The notes: generated by a model not told the origin, from the sequence alone. A stretch of DNA of 64,000 nt from Opisthocomus hoazin (GCF_030867145.1 NC_134415.1:66121300-66185299); one strand, 5' to 3'. Numbered from the stretch's first letter, positions 34,301 through 49,300 are shown. Made by a program: numbers and translations.

Positions 34301-37300
34301 AACAAATCAAGTTGCATTATTTACCCTGTGTTCCTATTTGACTTTTAAAATGCCCATTTGAGAACAAGCTAAAGTATTTTTCTAGGAAAGGTTCATGTTA
34401 GGAGCTGCAGTAGGCATCAGGTGCCCTCTGAAACGTACCTGCGTTGTATCTTTTATTTGCTAACAGATATAGTGTAGATGCACCAGAAGACTGGAAGATC
34501 AAGATCTAAGTCTATTAAAATGGCATTAGGAATGTGTGGTACAAAAATGATCAAACTTTGTATGTGTTCCAGAAGGAAGATTAAACAAGGCACAAAATGT
34601 GGTATTATCTGCCTCAACTATAGTTAGAAATCGAAACATGAGAGATACGGTTTTCAAATTCTAAACAAAAAACAGCTTCAAGCCCCAGCATTGTGTGTAA
34701 TGGGGTAGAGAGGTCTCCAATAACCTTTAAAGTGATAATAGTATCTAAATACATGCTATTTAATACTGTTTTTTATATTTTTACCAGAATTGTACAGCTA
34801 CCAGTGACAGTCAGACCACAGTTTCTGTACAGTCTCCGACATGAAATGCTCTTTTTCTCCCTGTTACACTTCTAACTTGTCTCGTATGCTCCAGTGTCCC
34901 CTTTCAGAGACATACTTTAGACCTTATGCTAATAAATCTTGGAGTTTGGGGGAAATAGCTTACATTTGTAAGAGTTGAGAGTGATGTCTTTCTCAGCAGG
35001 GTCCCTCAATACACTAAAGGTGAGGTGTCGCACAACCGGAGCCCTGTCCTCAGGAGCTGGATATTGATTATGCCTTCACTATACATCTGACTAAATAAAC
35101 CCACATCTGACAAGTTGCTTATGTCGCTTCGAAAGCATCAAAGTCAAAGACATTTCACCAGCTTAAACTGACATTGGCTTAAAATTGACTTGCTGACCTG
35201 TTTGTCCTTGTTAGGGACCAACTGTGCCAGGCACCACTTCAGACGTGGCTTGATTTTGTAATGCAGAATCTTAAATGAGCTGAGAACTTCACTGTGTGCC
35301 CTGCCAGCGTTTGCACCACTTGCCCTTGGCTCTCAGGATGCTCCGAACAAAGAATTTAGCAGTGATTAAATTCTGCTGCACCCTGGCTTGTAGCACAGCA
35401 TGACCTTGCCTTTGCAGATAGAGCCAAACCGTGTAATTACTGCGCTTCAAAAAAAAACACCCTGCCTGCCCGCGCTCTCTGCAGGGGTTTGAAAACATTT
35501 GCAGTAGGTCCTAGCCGAGCTTTGGCTTGCCTGCTCTGGCCCTTTCAGCAGCGTGCTGGGAAGCGCGTTTGAACCCCTTCTCCGCGTTTGTAGGCAGAAG
35601 AATGCGTCATACTGGGGGAACAGCGAGGGCAAGGCTCCCATCGGAGTTGTAGCGGGAGCGTCAAGAGTGAGATAAAGCCCAGTGGCCAGCGGTGGGATTT
35701 TGGTGCAGTGTAGCCCTGGTGCCGTTGCAGCTCGGAAGAGCTGATGGGGACTGGGGGGTTCACAGAGCAGAACCCAGCCGTGGTCTTCCCAGACAAACGG
35801 ACGCGCCAAGGCGCAGCAGAGCCCTCCCTCCTGCCTGATGCTGCTACAGGAGCAGAGAAATACTCGCTGCTCTTCTACCCCTTCCCGCTTTTCAAACGAG
35901 GCTGAGGATCTCTTCAACAGCTCCTTCTTGAGGGAGGTGTCACGGCAAGCCGGGTAGGCTGAATGCCACCTCGCTTTCGGCACACAAAAAGCTGGGGGGG
36001 GGCCGAGGTGAGAGGGGACCGCTGCGCGCCGAGGGGCTGACCTTGCCGGTAAAACTCCTCGCAGACCCGTTCGCTCCACTGTTTGCTCAGATCCCAGAGC
36101 CGGCACGGGTTGCAAATGTCAGCGCACTTGAGCGCAATCTGAAAGCAAAGGAGAAAGGGAGCGGTGAGAAACGAAGTTATTGCCTAGCAATGCTTCAGCA
36201 GTGAATCTGCAGCCGTGAAACTCCCAGGCCTCACCAGCGATGCTGGGAAGGGTTAAGAGCACCTTTTAGAGACTGAGCCTCACCCAAATATGCCTTCTGA
36301 GGAAAGAGCATTTATTTAAGCCACAAACAAAACCTTCATTCAGCCCTCTGCTTTACCATAGTGAGAACAAGAGGAGGGCCAGATTCCAAGGCTGCAAAGT
36401 CTTTTGGATATTCCTTGCAAGGAATAAGCCAACAAAAGCCTCAGGCTGGCTCCTGCTGACTGCCTGGCTCAGCATCGGCAGCTGATGACAAGGAAGGGAA
36501 GAGCCAAGCTGGTGTAAGGCTATTTGGGCATCGTTTCCCTGCGGTCTCAGTGAGTGACCTTGCATCTCACTTCAATTACGCTTCATCTTAATGTCGGCAT
36601 AGTTTTGTTTACAGAACTAAGCACAGGGCTCTCCACACTACCCCTGGCTTGGTTTCACTTAGTTAACCAGTGCTTTTAAGTGCTTTGCAGGGAAACGAGT
36701 ACAGGAGGGCAAGAGGTTTTTTAAATCAAGTAACTGCTTCAGAAAAGTAAACCATGTAACAGTCTGTCTGCCTTACTGCCTTGGAACAAGATGTCATGTG
36801 CCTCATTTCTACACAGATTGAACACAGTCAGTTAGCCTGACAGAGGTCAGAAATCATTCTGGCACCCGGGAGGGAAACAGAAATACTTCCTGTATAAATT
36901 CAGACCTGTGAACTGGAGGAGGGATGTTTCCGAGTCACTTTTCTCTCTGGATTACACTGATTTGCCTTAATGTCTATGACAAGGACCTTTCAAACATTCT
37001 TTAACTTACCCTGATCAATCAAGATTTCTTGATTATTTTTTTTCTTTTCTTCTTCCACAGCTAATTCACCAGATAAATAAATCTCACCATGTCTGTACCC
37101 TAGTTCCTATCTTCAAGAAAGCACATAAGAAACTTTTTGCCATAGTTGAGATCTGTAATCCCTGTGCCTTTGGCATTCGCACAACTTTCTTGCCTAATCT
37201 GTCCAGAAATATGATAAGGCCATCACCCTGCCCTGCATGTCCATGCAGTATCTGACAGAAGACCATCTTTGATGGAGGACAGGCGAGCAGATTACTACAT

Positions 37301-40300
37301 TTCCCACACTGGTGGAGGGGGAAGAATTAACAGATCGGCACTTCTTTCCTTGCAGCTGTCACCTTTCCTGCGACCTTGACAAAGTGGTAACATGTAGATG
37401 TTTGTTTCATTGATGGTAACAACTACTTAAACTCCTTTATGTATTTAAGAGTGAAATTGATGTCATTTCTCCAGAGAAGCATGTATATGCAGCTACTTTA
37501 ATCATAATAATGCTTTAATAGGTCAAGGTTTATTCTGAAGAGCGTGTTAGTGACTGCAGCTTAGCTGGAAGAAACAGTTTGAATCTATTTGATTTTTAAA
37601 TAAAACATGGTTTCTTCATTAGCTGGGCAGATCCACTAGAGAAGCATCTGCTGCCATGGCAACAGCTGTCTCTGCAGAGGCAGTGTCTGAACATCCATCC
37701 CCGGAACGGGACTTGGGCACCTGATGTCAAGCTGTCTTAGAACACCGACCAGGGGGCTCTCCTGCACGGTGCCAGGGAGTAACACAGCTGAAGCAGCGCT
37801 TGCCAGAAGAGAAAATCTAGTTGAAGCATTACTTGGCAAGAGATGCAGTGGTCTGGAAATTAAATAATGAATAGCTTATCTTAATTTCTCAGCATTTGAC
37901 ACTGTCTCGCATCTGTTGCATTCACAGTTTTTTAACTCAAGAAAGTTACATAAGGAAATACTGGAGGCACCCTAATGCTTGCCTGACATTCCAGGTGGCT
38001 GAAGCAAAGTGTTCATGGTGATAGGCAGGGAGACATTGATGTCCAGACACACTATCGTACGCTAGTCTAACATATACTAGGAAATATTATGACTTGAAAA
38101 ACGAATAAAGTACTATAGTGGAAAAATAGTTTCTGAAGTTACCTGAAGCATAAAATGTCTGTCTCGCGCATCCTCCAGCCTCAAATCCTGATTGTCGAGG
38201 TGGGATTTCAGACGGATCAAAAACTCATTCTGCCTGTTGATGTCTGTTGCCAAGATCAGGGAGCCCAACTGCTGCTCAATGTCCTGTCTGCAGTAAGGAA
38301 AATAAGCCCCTTCAGTCATGGAACCGTTGAACATTAATAGCTCAAAACAACCCGCTACAGATCATAGCTAGCATAAAGCTCCCTCTTTCTTTATGGATCC
38401 AGTCTGATCTGTTTGGTCAGTGTCTGCTGGGGTTTGCAGGGTACAACTGTTCCAGCTACCTAAACGGGTTCAGGAGGAATCAATAGTGTAGAAGAAAAAC
38501 GCTTGATGGCATAGGTATTCTGAAAGCTTCTGAAAAGTGCTAGGAAAGTAAAAAAACCCAAAACAACAGCATGATGCATCTAGAAAAACGCTCACATCTC
38601 ACTTCGGCTGCTCAGAGCTGGGTGCTGAGTACAGCAGCTTTGAAGTTGCAGCTGAAGTTGTAAAGGACTGAAGTCCTTTGAAGTAAGACTGAAGTTGTTG
38701 GTTGAATGCAAAGGATTTCTGGAAGGATGTGGAGCTTATTGCTTCAGGTAACTTGTTTATATTCTTGGTAAGTTCACCTGTGATTAAAACTTGGTATTGC
38801 AGGCTGTTCATTGGCCCAATCTCCACTCCTTGGTGGGAGTAACCCTGCACAAAACCAGCAGGTAAAAAGTTAGCATCAACTTCGCCAAGGTGCTCATGTT
38901 GCTGGTCTGTGGCTTTTTTTTTTTTTACTTCACCCAAAAAGACAGTGAAGACTGAACCACACCTCCTCAGTCAGGTGTGGAAGTCCTGAGCAGTCTTGAC
39001 GCTACTCAACCAACTCCTTCATTTTTATCTTTATTTCATGCTTTTTGATTACTAAATCTTTCCAGATTTGGTTGGTGCTATGCAAAAACGAAAAATGCCA
39101 ACGATGGATCTGGAAAGGTCCAGTCCTGCTGGGACTACCAATGTTCCTGGTGCTGACAGGGGCCATTCCTGTACTGCAAAAGCGGCGAAGTCTTACAAAA
39201 TACTTCTGCTGTATATCTTTGTCTCATGATTTCACACAGCCACCGAGAGAGTGCAGGAAGTTCAGCATGCTCTGAAGCCTGGGCCTCTTTGCCCGTCTCC
39301 TTTTAAGACGAGCGATGGAAGCCACGGACTAGTTCTAGTGATGCATTTCCTCCAGCGGACACTTACGTCACCTCCTTAGGCAGATGGGCGAGGAGCCGTG
39401 ACTCTCGAAGCATGCCTATCGTAGACCGCCAGTGATGATTTTCTAGCACTGAAACATTCTAGGGAGGAATAAAAGCAATAAATTCAAGGATTAGGCAGGT
39501 AGCCATAGTAGAGATACAGATTTGCCGTATCACACAATGCCTAGAGCTGGTTGGAAGGGCTATAACATGACCCTGAAACGTGTGCTTTTCAGCCACCTTT
39601 TGGATTTGAGGAATTGGTCTGGATTTCTAGAGTTAAGGACCTCATGCTTCTAAGTTTCCTAGCTGAGGTCAGCCCTAGAGTCCTGTTGTTCTACAGTTTT
39701 TGAGTCCCGCTGAGAACAGAGGAGCTAATCTCATCTGAGTGGGAGGTAGCTTGCATTCTAAAAGATTTATTAACAAGTGAATTAAAGCATGAGTGCATAA
39801 TTGTATTTTCAGCTCCTACTGGTGCCAGGTTGACTTCTCAGTTTCTGCAGTTTGCATGCAGAGTGGACAAGAAAAAGAAAACTAAACTGCCAAATTTCCC
39901 TTAGAGTCAGGGAACTGGAAGCTGCCTGCAGCTGCTCAGTAAAAACAAGAGGAGTATCAGTATCACTGAGCATCTGCAAGCTTCAGCAACTTCATCTGCA
40001 ACGAATTTTGAGTCCTTTTTGTTTGCTTCCAATTAAGTGGAACCAAAGTTAGGTCGGAAAAAATTCCTAGGGAACAGAAACCCAGCTTTCTAGGTTGTCT
40101 GTAAATTACAACAAATTGGGTATCTTGTGTCTGATGACTTTCTATTAGTATCCTAACACATGATGCACTTGCCAATCATCACTCGTTTAGTTCACAGAGA
40201 ACTTTCTACAACTGAACGCCTCAGAAGTGTCACTTGCTCAGAAATCTCCAACGCACTTCTCAGGCATCTGCTTGCTGAGGAGAAGCAGCCCAGTGGAGCA

Positions 40301-43300
40301 CCCCTGCCAGGAGCGGCACAGTCCTCAGCTATCCACAACGCCGCGCGCAGTGTGAACGAGATGACTGTCACCTAGCACTAGGGACGCTCTCGGGGGAGTT
40401 ACAGCATCTGATCCCTGTTTTGGGCAGTTTATGGTTTTTACAGTAGATGAGCACTGTATTAAACGCCCCCCCCCCCCCCCCAACACAGCCAAACCTTTAG
40501 GGCAGGCGACAGAACAAGGACTCCACCCCATCACTGCCAACTGGGAAACCAGAGTCAGAAACCCTCTCTCCGGCCACTGCTAATCCCTGGCTCCCTTCTG
40601 CACAGTGCCACAGCTCCGAGGTGTAGCTGCATCGGTGCTGCCTTTCCTGCTGGGTGTGATGCACGGCTTCCACTTCTCCAAGAGGGACTGAACAGTGGTT
40701 TCTCCTTAAGGCTTCCCCACCCTCCTTTGTAATCCTGTAGTATCTAATGACTGTTAAAACAATAGACATTGCTGGTAATCAAGATCCAGTTTGCATTTTG
40801 ATCATCTTGTCTGTATTTTTATTCAAATTTCGTGCTTAAAATCAGTGCAAAGGTGAGAGTGCAAACTGGATCGATTTCCTATGACAATGTTTTCTGCAGT
40901 ACCTTCTGTTGCTTTTGAATTCACACTATCACTGATACGTTGCTTTGGTAGTTCTTTGGGTTTTTTGTTTGGCTTTTTCTGTTTCCCTAGTAGAAATCAC
41001 AGATACCAGGGGGGAAAAACAAAACCAACCCCAAGACTCTCCAACCATGCAAAGACAAAGTCCTTTTCCTTGGCAGGGCTGACAGACTCAGAACTCAGGA
41101 CCAGCTATGCAGCATCTAAATTACTTTCGACAGCAATTCTGTTCATTAGCCAACATAATATCCCTCTTCTCCTTTTGTTGAAATACATCAGGATGGCCTG
41201 TTGCAACCATACACTCTGACCAAGAAAAATAAGGGAATTTAATAGGACATAACAACAGAATTTTTGCTTCTTTCACCTCCCCAGTCTCAGAGCTGAATCC
41301 TGGTCCCAACAGTCACCCCAAGCCCACAGGCTGCCATCTTCCCACCCTAAGGTAAGTTAGACAAACCCTGCCCGACTGTCACCTTTGGCTTTTGGGAAGG
41401 CTTACGCTCACCGAAGACAGCGCCTGTGTGCACAGTTCCCGCGGCCCTGGCCTGACTGCGCCCTTGAAACACTGCGACTGGGGAGATGCCCCTCGGAGCA
41501 CCCTGTGCCCCCACGTCCCTTCCCGCACAGCAGCGTTACCTGCTGGGAGGAGCTGCTTCAGCAGCACCCACCTCAGCTGAGGAACTGCACTCCACGGATG
41601 CAGCTGCTCTTTGGCCATGCTGCAGGCCAGCCAGAATAGCGCTGAGCGTGTAGGCATCCAAGAACTTTCTTGCATCCAGCTAGTTACTCAGAGGAAAAAA
41701 GAAACAGAAGTATCCACCCCAGAGCATTTCCTCTTCTGTAAGGTTCTGCTCTTTGCCTGTTACTATAGGGAGAACTTCAGCCGAAGCTGCTGCACCGTCT
41801 AGTTTCCCGCAATTCAAGTACATGGAGGAGGGAAACGGAAAGGTCAAGTTAACAAGCAACAACTGAGCATGAAGTCATATGACTCCCCTCTTAAATACAA
41901 GCAGCCAGAATCCTGAAGCTGCTGCCAACAATTAGTAGAGTCAGCTCTTCCACGTAGGAACACTCTACTGCCTTAGCAAGACTAATTGCCATGAGCTATC
42001 TGATTGCCTAGGCTGGTGGGGAGATAACCCACGCAGGAAAAAGTCTGTGTGCTGGCTTGCAGGCTGGGGTTCTCGGCTCTGATCTCCAGAGAGCTTGCTT
42101 CCCCTAACTTTCTATTTCTGTAAAAACTGAGTAAGCACAGGTTTGTTTTAAAGGCTGTGTGATAGGAAGCCTCTGTCATGTCTACTGCCTAAAACTAGTG
42201 GATTACTATAACATAGACTTCAGGACTGTGAGGAAAAAACCCTGTTTTTTAACTTAGACTATCACAAATCTCCAATCTGTGACTTTCCCTGAGCCATTCA
42301 AACCACCGGACTTGACATACAGATTTGGAAAAGAATACTAACTCCCAGAGAGGAAGGCTTGCTGTTAACTAGATGCAGGGAAAACTTCAATTTTAATTCA
42401 GACTGGAAGGGGATCTGAATTTTTTCAATCTGGTCATCTGTTATTAGTCATTGAGCAATTGGCTTAATTAAACAATGTTAAATACCTGAAAATGACACTT
42501 TAATTAGAAATATGGTGCTTTTAAGGAAGACTACAAAGTAGAACTGTCATAACTAGTGCCCAAAACATATTTTCCTACTTCTAGTTTATATACATCTATA
42601 TTAAAGTTGTAAAGCATTCTTTCATAGATTTCTGAAATCTGTCTTGTACTACAGATGTTGTATGTGATCATTCCAGCCTTCTAAACTATTACCCTTCATT
42701 TAAGAGCCAGACAAAGATAGAAATCAACTCTCTACTACTGAAGTTAAAAAATAACATTTCGTTTATATCAATGCCATTTGTTTTCTTAGGAAATTCATAA
42801 ACAATTTTCAGTAAAATAGAGCTTCTTTTTTAAACAAAAAAAAGCAGTATGACTTTTTCTGGCGTTAGTTTTGATGTGGAGTTTTGGATAACTACAAGGC
42901 AGGATTGTATGTGGCTAAGCAACCTTGAGCAACCCGTCCTCCTGACACCCACCCTTGAGATATTTATAAGCATTTATAAGATCCCCTCTCAGCCTTCTCT
43001 TCTTCAGGCTGAACAAGCCCAGCTCCCTCAGCCTTCCCTCATAGGACAGATGCTCCAGTCCCCTCATCATCCTCGTAGCCCTCCGCTGGACTCTCTCCAG
43101 TAGCTCCTCATCTTTCTTGAAGTGGGAAGCCCAGAACTGGACACAGTACTCCAGATGGGGCCTCACTAGGGCAGAGTAGAGGGGGAGGAGAACCTCCCTT
43201 GACCTGCTGGCCACACTCCTCTTAATGCACCCCAGGATCCCATTGGCTTTCTTGGCAGCCAGGGCACACTGCTGGCTCAGGGTTAACCTGTCGTCCACCA

Positions 43301-46300
43301 GGACACCCAGGTCCCTCTCCACAGAGCTGCTCTCCAGCAGGTCTGCCCCGAGCCTGTACTGGTGCATGGGGTTGTACCTTCCCAGGTGCAGGACCCTGCA
43401 CTTGCCCTTGTTGAATTTCATCAGGTTCCTCTCTGCCCAACTCTCCAGCCTGTCCAGGTCTCGCTGAATAGCAGCACAGCCTGCTGGTGTATCCACCACT
43501 CCTCCCAGTTTGGTGTCATCAGCAAACTTGCTGAGGGTACACTCTAACTCTTCATCCAGGTCATTGATGAAGAAGTTGAACAAGACTGGGCCAAGTACTG
43601 ACCCCTGGGGGACATCACTAGTTACAGGCCTCCAACTAGACTCAGTGCCACTGATGACAACCCTCTGAGTTCGGCCATTCAGCCAGTTGCCAATCCACTT
43701 CACCGACCACTCATCCTGAGCCCACACTTCCTGAGCTTCCCTAGGAGGATGTTATGGGAGACAGTGTCGAAAGCCTGCTGAAGTTGAGGTAGACAACATG
43801 CACTGCTCTCCCCTCATCTACCCAGCCAGTCACACCATCGTAGAAAGCTATCAGATTGGTCAAGCATGACTTCCCCTTGGTGAATACATGCTGACTATTC
43901 CCAATAACCTTCTTTTCCTCCACTTGCTTGATGATGACCTCTAGAATGAGTTGCTCCATCATCTTTCCCGGGATGGAGGTGAGGCTGACCGGCCTGTAGT
44001 TCCCTGGGTCCTAGGACCTTCTTGCCCTTTTTGAAGATTGAAGTGACACTGGCTTTTCTCCAGTCCTCGGGCACCTCTCCTGTTCTCCAGGACCTTTCAA
44101 AGATGATGAAGAGTGGCTCAGCAACAACATCCACCAGCTCCCTCAGCACTCGTGGGTGCATTCCTTCGGGGCCCATGGATTTGCGGGCGTTCAGATTGCT
44201 TAGGCAATCCCTCACGCAGTCCTCCTCGACCAAGGGAAAGTCATCCTCTCTGTGGGCTTCTCTTACTTCCAGGGCTTGGGATTCCTGAGGGCCTGCCTTG
44301 GTACTGAAGACTGAAGCAAAGCAGGCATTCAGTAGCTCTGCCTTCTCTGCATCCTCCGTCACCAGGACACCCGCCTCATTCAGCAGCAGCCCCACGTTGT
44401 CCCTAGCCTTCCATTTGCTGCTGATGTAGTTGAAGAAGTCCTTTTTGTTTCTGACATCCCTTGCCAGATTCAATTCCAGGTTGGCCTTGGCCTTCCTCGT
44501 TGCATCCTTGCATGCTCTGACACATTCCTGTATTCTTCCCAAGTGGCCTGTCCCTCTTTCCACATTCCATGGACCTTTCTCTTCCACCTGAGCTCTGCTA
44601 GAAGCTCCTTGCTCATCCATGTGGGTCTCCTGCCTCCTTTTCTAGATTTCTTTCTCAGAGGGATGCATCGCTCCTGAGCATGGAGGAAGTGATGTTTAAA
44701 CAGCGACCAGCACTCTTGGACCCCCCTGCCTTCGAGAGCCCTGGCCCACAGGATTCCTCCAAGTAGCTCCTTGAAGAGGCCAAAGTTAGCTCTCCTGAAG
44801 TCCAAGGTTTTGATCCTACTTATCCCCCTGCTTCCTCCACGCAGGATCCTGAACTCGACCATTTCATGGTCACTGCAGCCAAGTCTACCTCCAACCTTCA
44901 CATCTTCAACCAGTCCCTCCTTGTTTTTTAGTACAAGGTCCAGCAGAACACCTTTCCTTGTTGGTTCCTCCACCACTTGCATCAGAAAGTTATCGTCGAT
45001 GCTCTGCAGGAACCTCCTGGACTGCATGTGCCTAGCTGTGTGGTCTTCCCAGCTGATGTCAGGGTGGTTGAAGGTCCCCATGAGAACCAGGGCTTGTGAC
45101 TGTGAGGCTGCTTGCAGCTGCCTGTAGAATGCCTCATCAACTTCCTCCTCCTGGTCAGGTGGCCTGTAGTACACATCCACAATAACATCACCCATACGAG
45201 ACTGTCCCTTAATTCTAACCCACAAGCTCTCAACTCATTCTTCATTTGCCCCCAGGCAAAGCCCAATGCATTCCCCTAAAGAGTCTGTAGCCATCCATTG
45301 ACAGCATGCCAGTCATGTGAGTTGTCCCACCACGTTTCCGTGAAGGCGAAGAAGATAATTTATTGTTTTAAAGACTATTATTTGCTGAATCTAAATTTTT
45401 GACTAAAAATGTTTTCAGCAAAACTTTTTTCTAGCATCCATGCACTGTATACTACTAAAATCGTTGGAAACAATCTGGGATCAATTCCAGATAAAATAGT
45501 ATGTCAAACTTGCCAGTGAATGTCCCTAAATAGGACACTTAAAAATCACTTTTGCCATTGAAAGATTGCACTGTCTGTATTGTCACTGCCTTTTCTAACC
45601 AACATTTGAAAGTATATTAAAACCCAGTTAGCTGAGCAGAAACCACCTCTCCAAGATGCTAATATTTTATTTTAGCTACATTTCTTGCAGATTAGTCTGA
45701 ATTTTCAACCTAATTATATATTACTGTTTTGCACTATTAATTTGAGAAGGAGTTGTTTATACCTTCTCACAGGACCAGGATTTCTGGGGAATGGCTCTAC
45801 CCACTCCTCTTCAAAGGGTCCTCAACATAATGTTCCCAGAGTCCCCTGGCTTAGTCCCCTGGCTTTTCTCCCTCTCCACTCAACTGGCCTGACATTTAGA
45901 AAAGACTGGAGCAAAATGCACCTGATACGTATGGGCATGACTTAAAAGCTGTGTCAGCTTGTGATGAGGCCAGTCACAAAGTTTTAAATGTCTGAGGCTC
46001 ATCGTGCCCTGGCTGGGGCTCCCATGGTCCAGCCCATTCCCGTATCTCAAGGCATGACGGCTAAACTGTTACACAAGTCACTTCTTCTGGGAAAACCCAA
46101 ACATTGCTTGAGGATGGGAAAACAAGAGAATCTCTTTTCAAGTAGCAAGCACATGACAGCAAACTCATGATGTGCTAAGCTATTAATTAGTGAGTCTTCT
46201 TCAGTTAGATTAATTTTTAACTTGGGATATTCTGTTTCTGACACGTTATTACAAGGCCTGAAGTTGACTCTTCCAAACGCTAGAAATCAATACCATCTTC

Positions 46301-49300
46301 ACTTATGAGCTATGAATTACGGTTAGTGCAACAAAAATTATTTATGGCATCGCCCTGGCACATATATGTAAGTATAATGTGAAGAATAGAGATGCCCATA
46401 TATAGTAATGTATACATGCACGCAAAGATTACACATGTATGACAGTTGTAGATAAAATCCAGAGCTACAGTGATTGCCATGGGCCAAACTACAAATGTAT
46501 TCAAAAAAGGACAACAAAAATCAGGGCAAGATGGGTTCATTGGTAGTTATTGAACAAGAGGGTCTGTGTTCTTGTTTCAGGAAGTCTTCTTCTACTGCTT
46601 GCCAGAGCTGGGAGGATGTATACCAGGTGAAGGACAACTCTATACTAATCCCAGGCTCATTTTCTCTCCGAGATCTTTTACCAGCTGCTCTCAGAAACAG
46701 GATACTGGTCTAAGTATGGTCTACAGCCTGCGGTATCATCTACAGTGTCTGTTTTTAAGTTCTTTCTTTATATCTCTAGGCACATTTGTGTAAATATCTA
46801 CAACTTTTCCTTTGGTTTCCTCTATCTTCTGGTTTTTTTTTTGGTTTTTTTTTTAAATTGCAGTATTCATTAAGTGTTTAATGTTACTAGAGCCACATAA
46901 AGCAAAAGTTTCTTTTAATGCAACACCAATTTCGAATGTGCCAGCTGCTTACTTGCTCACTGAAGGAAGATGAAGTACAAATTGTCTTGCTGTGATTTTA
47001 AATCTCCTACCCACAATTCCTCAGCCCAGATAATCTACAGCAGAAATAACCCATGCAACTGATTTGGCTTAAATGTCCTCAACAAAACCTGACATTTCCA
47101 CCTTCTTTCTCATGTGCATCAGTTAAGCCGTAAGAAGAGACACCCAGTGAGGAGCTTAACTGAAAATGTCCAGATTCTAAAGTGCAGGCTGATTTGATCA
47201 ACATCCCTCCCGCTGTCAGATTTTGGCATTAAAGTTCACTGCAAATTGCTTAGACTCTCCTTGACATCATTTTACATACTGTCAACTTGATGAGCAGTTT
47301 TACCTGGTACAGGCTGGCAAGGTGGTGTTTAGTTTTGATCAGAAAGGGCTGGTTGACCCCCGGATGATCCACGTCGTGAGCCGCAGCAGCTAGCAGTCCG
47401 AGCATGATGTCCGATGGGGTGAGGAAGGTGGCAAGCTGAATCACATGCATTAATCATAACAAAAGCATGAACAGTAAGCACTTTTTTTGCTTCCTTTTGG
47501 CAAATAAACAAGTCAGCTGACAGCATGGCATTGCTCAGTTTTGTAGGCATTTGTATATAAATGTCAAATCTAAAATAAATTTTGTGAACAATGTTTTTAA
47601 GGTGACTGTTGGACAAACATCTATAAAGATATCTGACTACATACTCATATTTTATTAGAGTTTGTATTTCTTATCTCTTTATCATTCACGGCGATGTAAG
47701 GATTGTTGCTATACAAGTGCCTGAGCATAGTCTAAAAGATTCAGTATAAAAAAGTAAGTATACTAGCAGGCTGGCATACATTAGCATACATGATAAGAGC
47801 TCTGCCTCACACAGTATTCAGTAATACCAACAATACATCAGGCTTCATTTTTCTAGCACAGCACTGTGCTGTACAATGCAGAGTTTATAAACTTCTGAAA
47901 TTTCAAACTTGTCTGTTCGATATCTCAGTTCAAATATAGGTATTTTATTAGAGAACATAATTTACCTTTCTAACTTCAGATACTCAGTTTTGAAAACCTG
48001 CCCTGATTTTTTATTTCTATACAGCTTATCACTCAGAAGCAAATTTTCTTATCATTGGAAAAAAAAATTGGAAGTCTTAGCGTTTTCTGTTTCTGAGAGT
48101 GAGGTAGTTAGTTATTACCAGCCTGTAGGAATCTGTACAGAGTACAGCTCTACCAGCTGAAAGAAGCATCCTGAGATGAGAAATGAAGAGCAGTACGGTA
48201 CAGATTCTGGATGTTGGCTGTCCTCTGCACTTCTTGACAGCAAGGACATGCAGATCTTGCAGGAGACGGAAACACAGGAAAGCTGGGGCCTGCTCCTGTT
48301 CTCGCTTACCATTACTGTATTCTGGTCTAACTATTTCCTAATTCTAGCAGAACTTCCTCTCATTTAAGCCAAGCCAGGAAAGATCAGTTATATTCTTACA
48401 CTGTGGCTCAGCACTGCAGTATTACCGTGCCTTCCAGTAACACGTAAAGCAACGTCACACCCTCACGCTGTAAGGGCTCACTGCAGCAGTCGGCAGCTGC
48501 TGCTCCCCTGCGCAGAGGACGCCCTTGGAACAGACCCAGTCGAAGGGACCGTTTCCCCCTTTTCTAGTGTGGCCCTACCAAATCTGGTATTTTGAAGTAC
48601 TGATGTGAGGGGTTTATGCTGTCAGGTGACTGAGGCACGGGCATCGCGTTGCCCTCTGCTCGCTTTGCTGGGGGGGCTGCAGCCGCTGGCGGGCGGCTGG
48701 TATACACGGTCACGGTAGCTGGAGCTCATACAACAGCGCTTTGACGCATCGCCTGCGTGGTGAGAAGTGACGCCAGTAGCTTGTTTGAAACGTCTGTAAT
48801 CTGTAGCTGCCTCTGCCACTGACTTGTTGCTGACTTCAAGCACGCAATCACGTTCTGCTGTCTAAAAATAGCTTTTCGGGTTTTTTTTTTTCAATCCTGG
48901 GAAGAAAAATTCGAGAATTATCTGAAAGCAACATCAGTGTGAAAGGTTGTCATTACCTTGGGCTCCCTCAGATAGCAGTGCATAGCTTGTGTGACATCAG
49001 CAGCATGGACAGCATTGTGGTACGGGTTTTGGCTATGGTAATCTTCTTGAACCATAACTGGGAATCAAAACAGAAAACAAAGATCCTTTTGACTCTCCAT
49101 GCCATGGCCGCAAGTGGGAACTGGATTTAAAATACAATTTGAGGTTTTACAGTCAGCTGCCTACGGACTTTCTTCAAATATCTGTAGCTGACAGACTGGT
49201 GCTCTTACTGGGATACCTTTAGAGAAAAAATGCACGAAAGGATTTGTGAGGCCCAAGGGGATATACTGGGTCTAGTTCATAAATCAACTCTTTCTTGCCT

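Noticed and set aside
42915-45266. A multi-domain endonuclease/reverse-transcriptase gene as a host or retroviral gene
   Set aside because: The motifs (ETWWD, SDHEM, FADD) and similarity to the other copies show a CR1 LINE; no LTR, gag, protease or envelope is present, and frames are broken.
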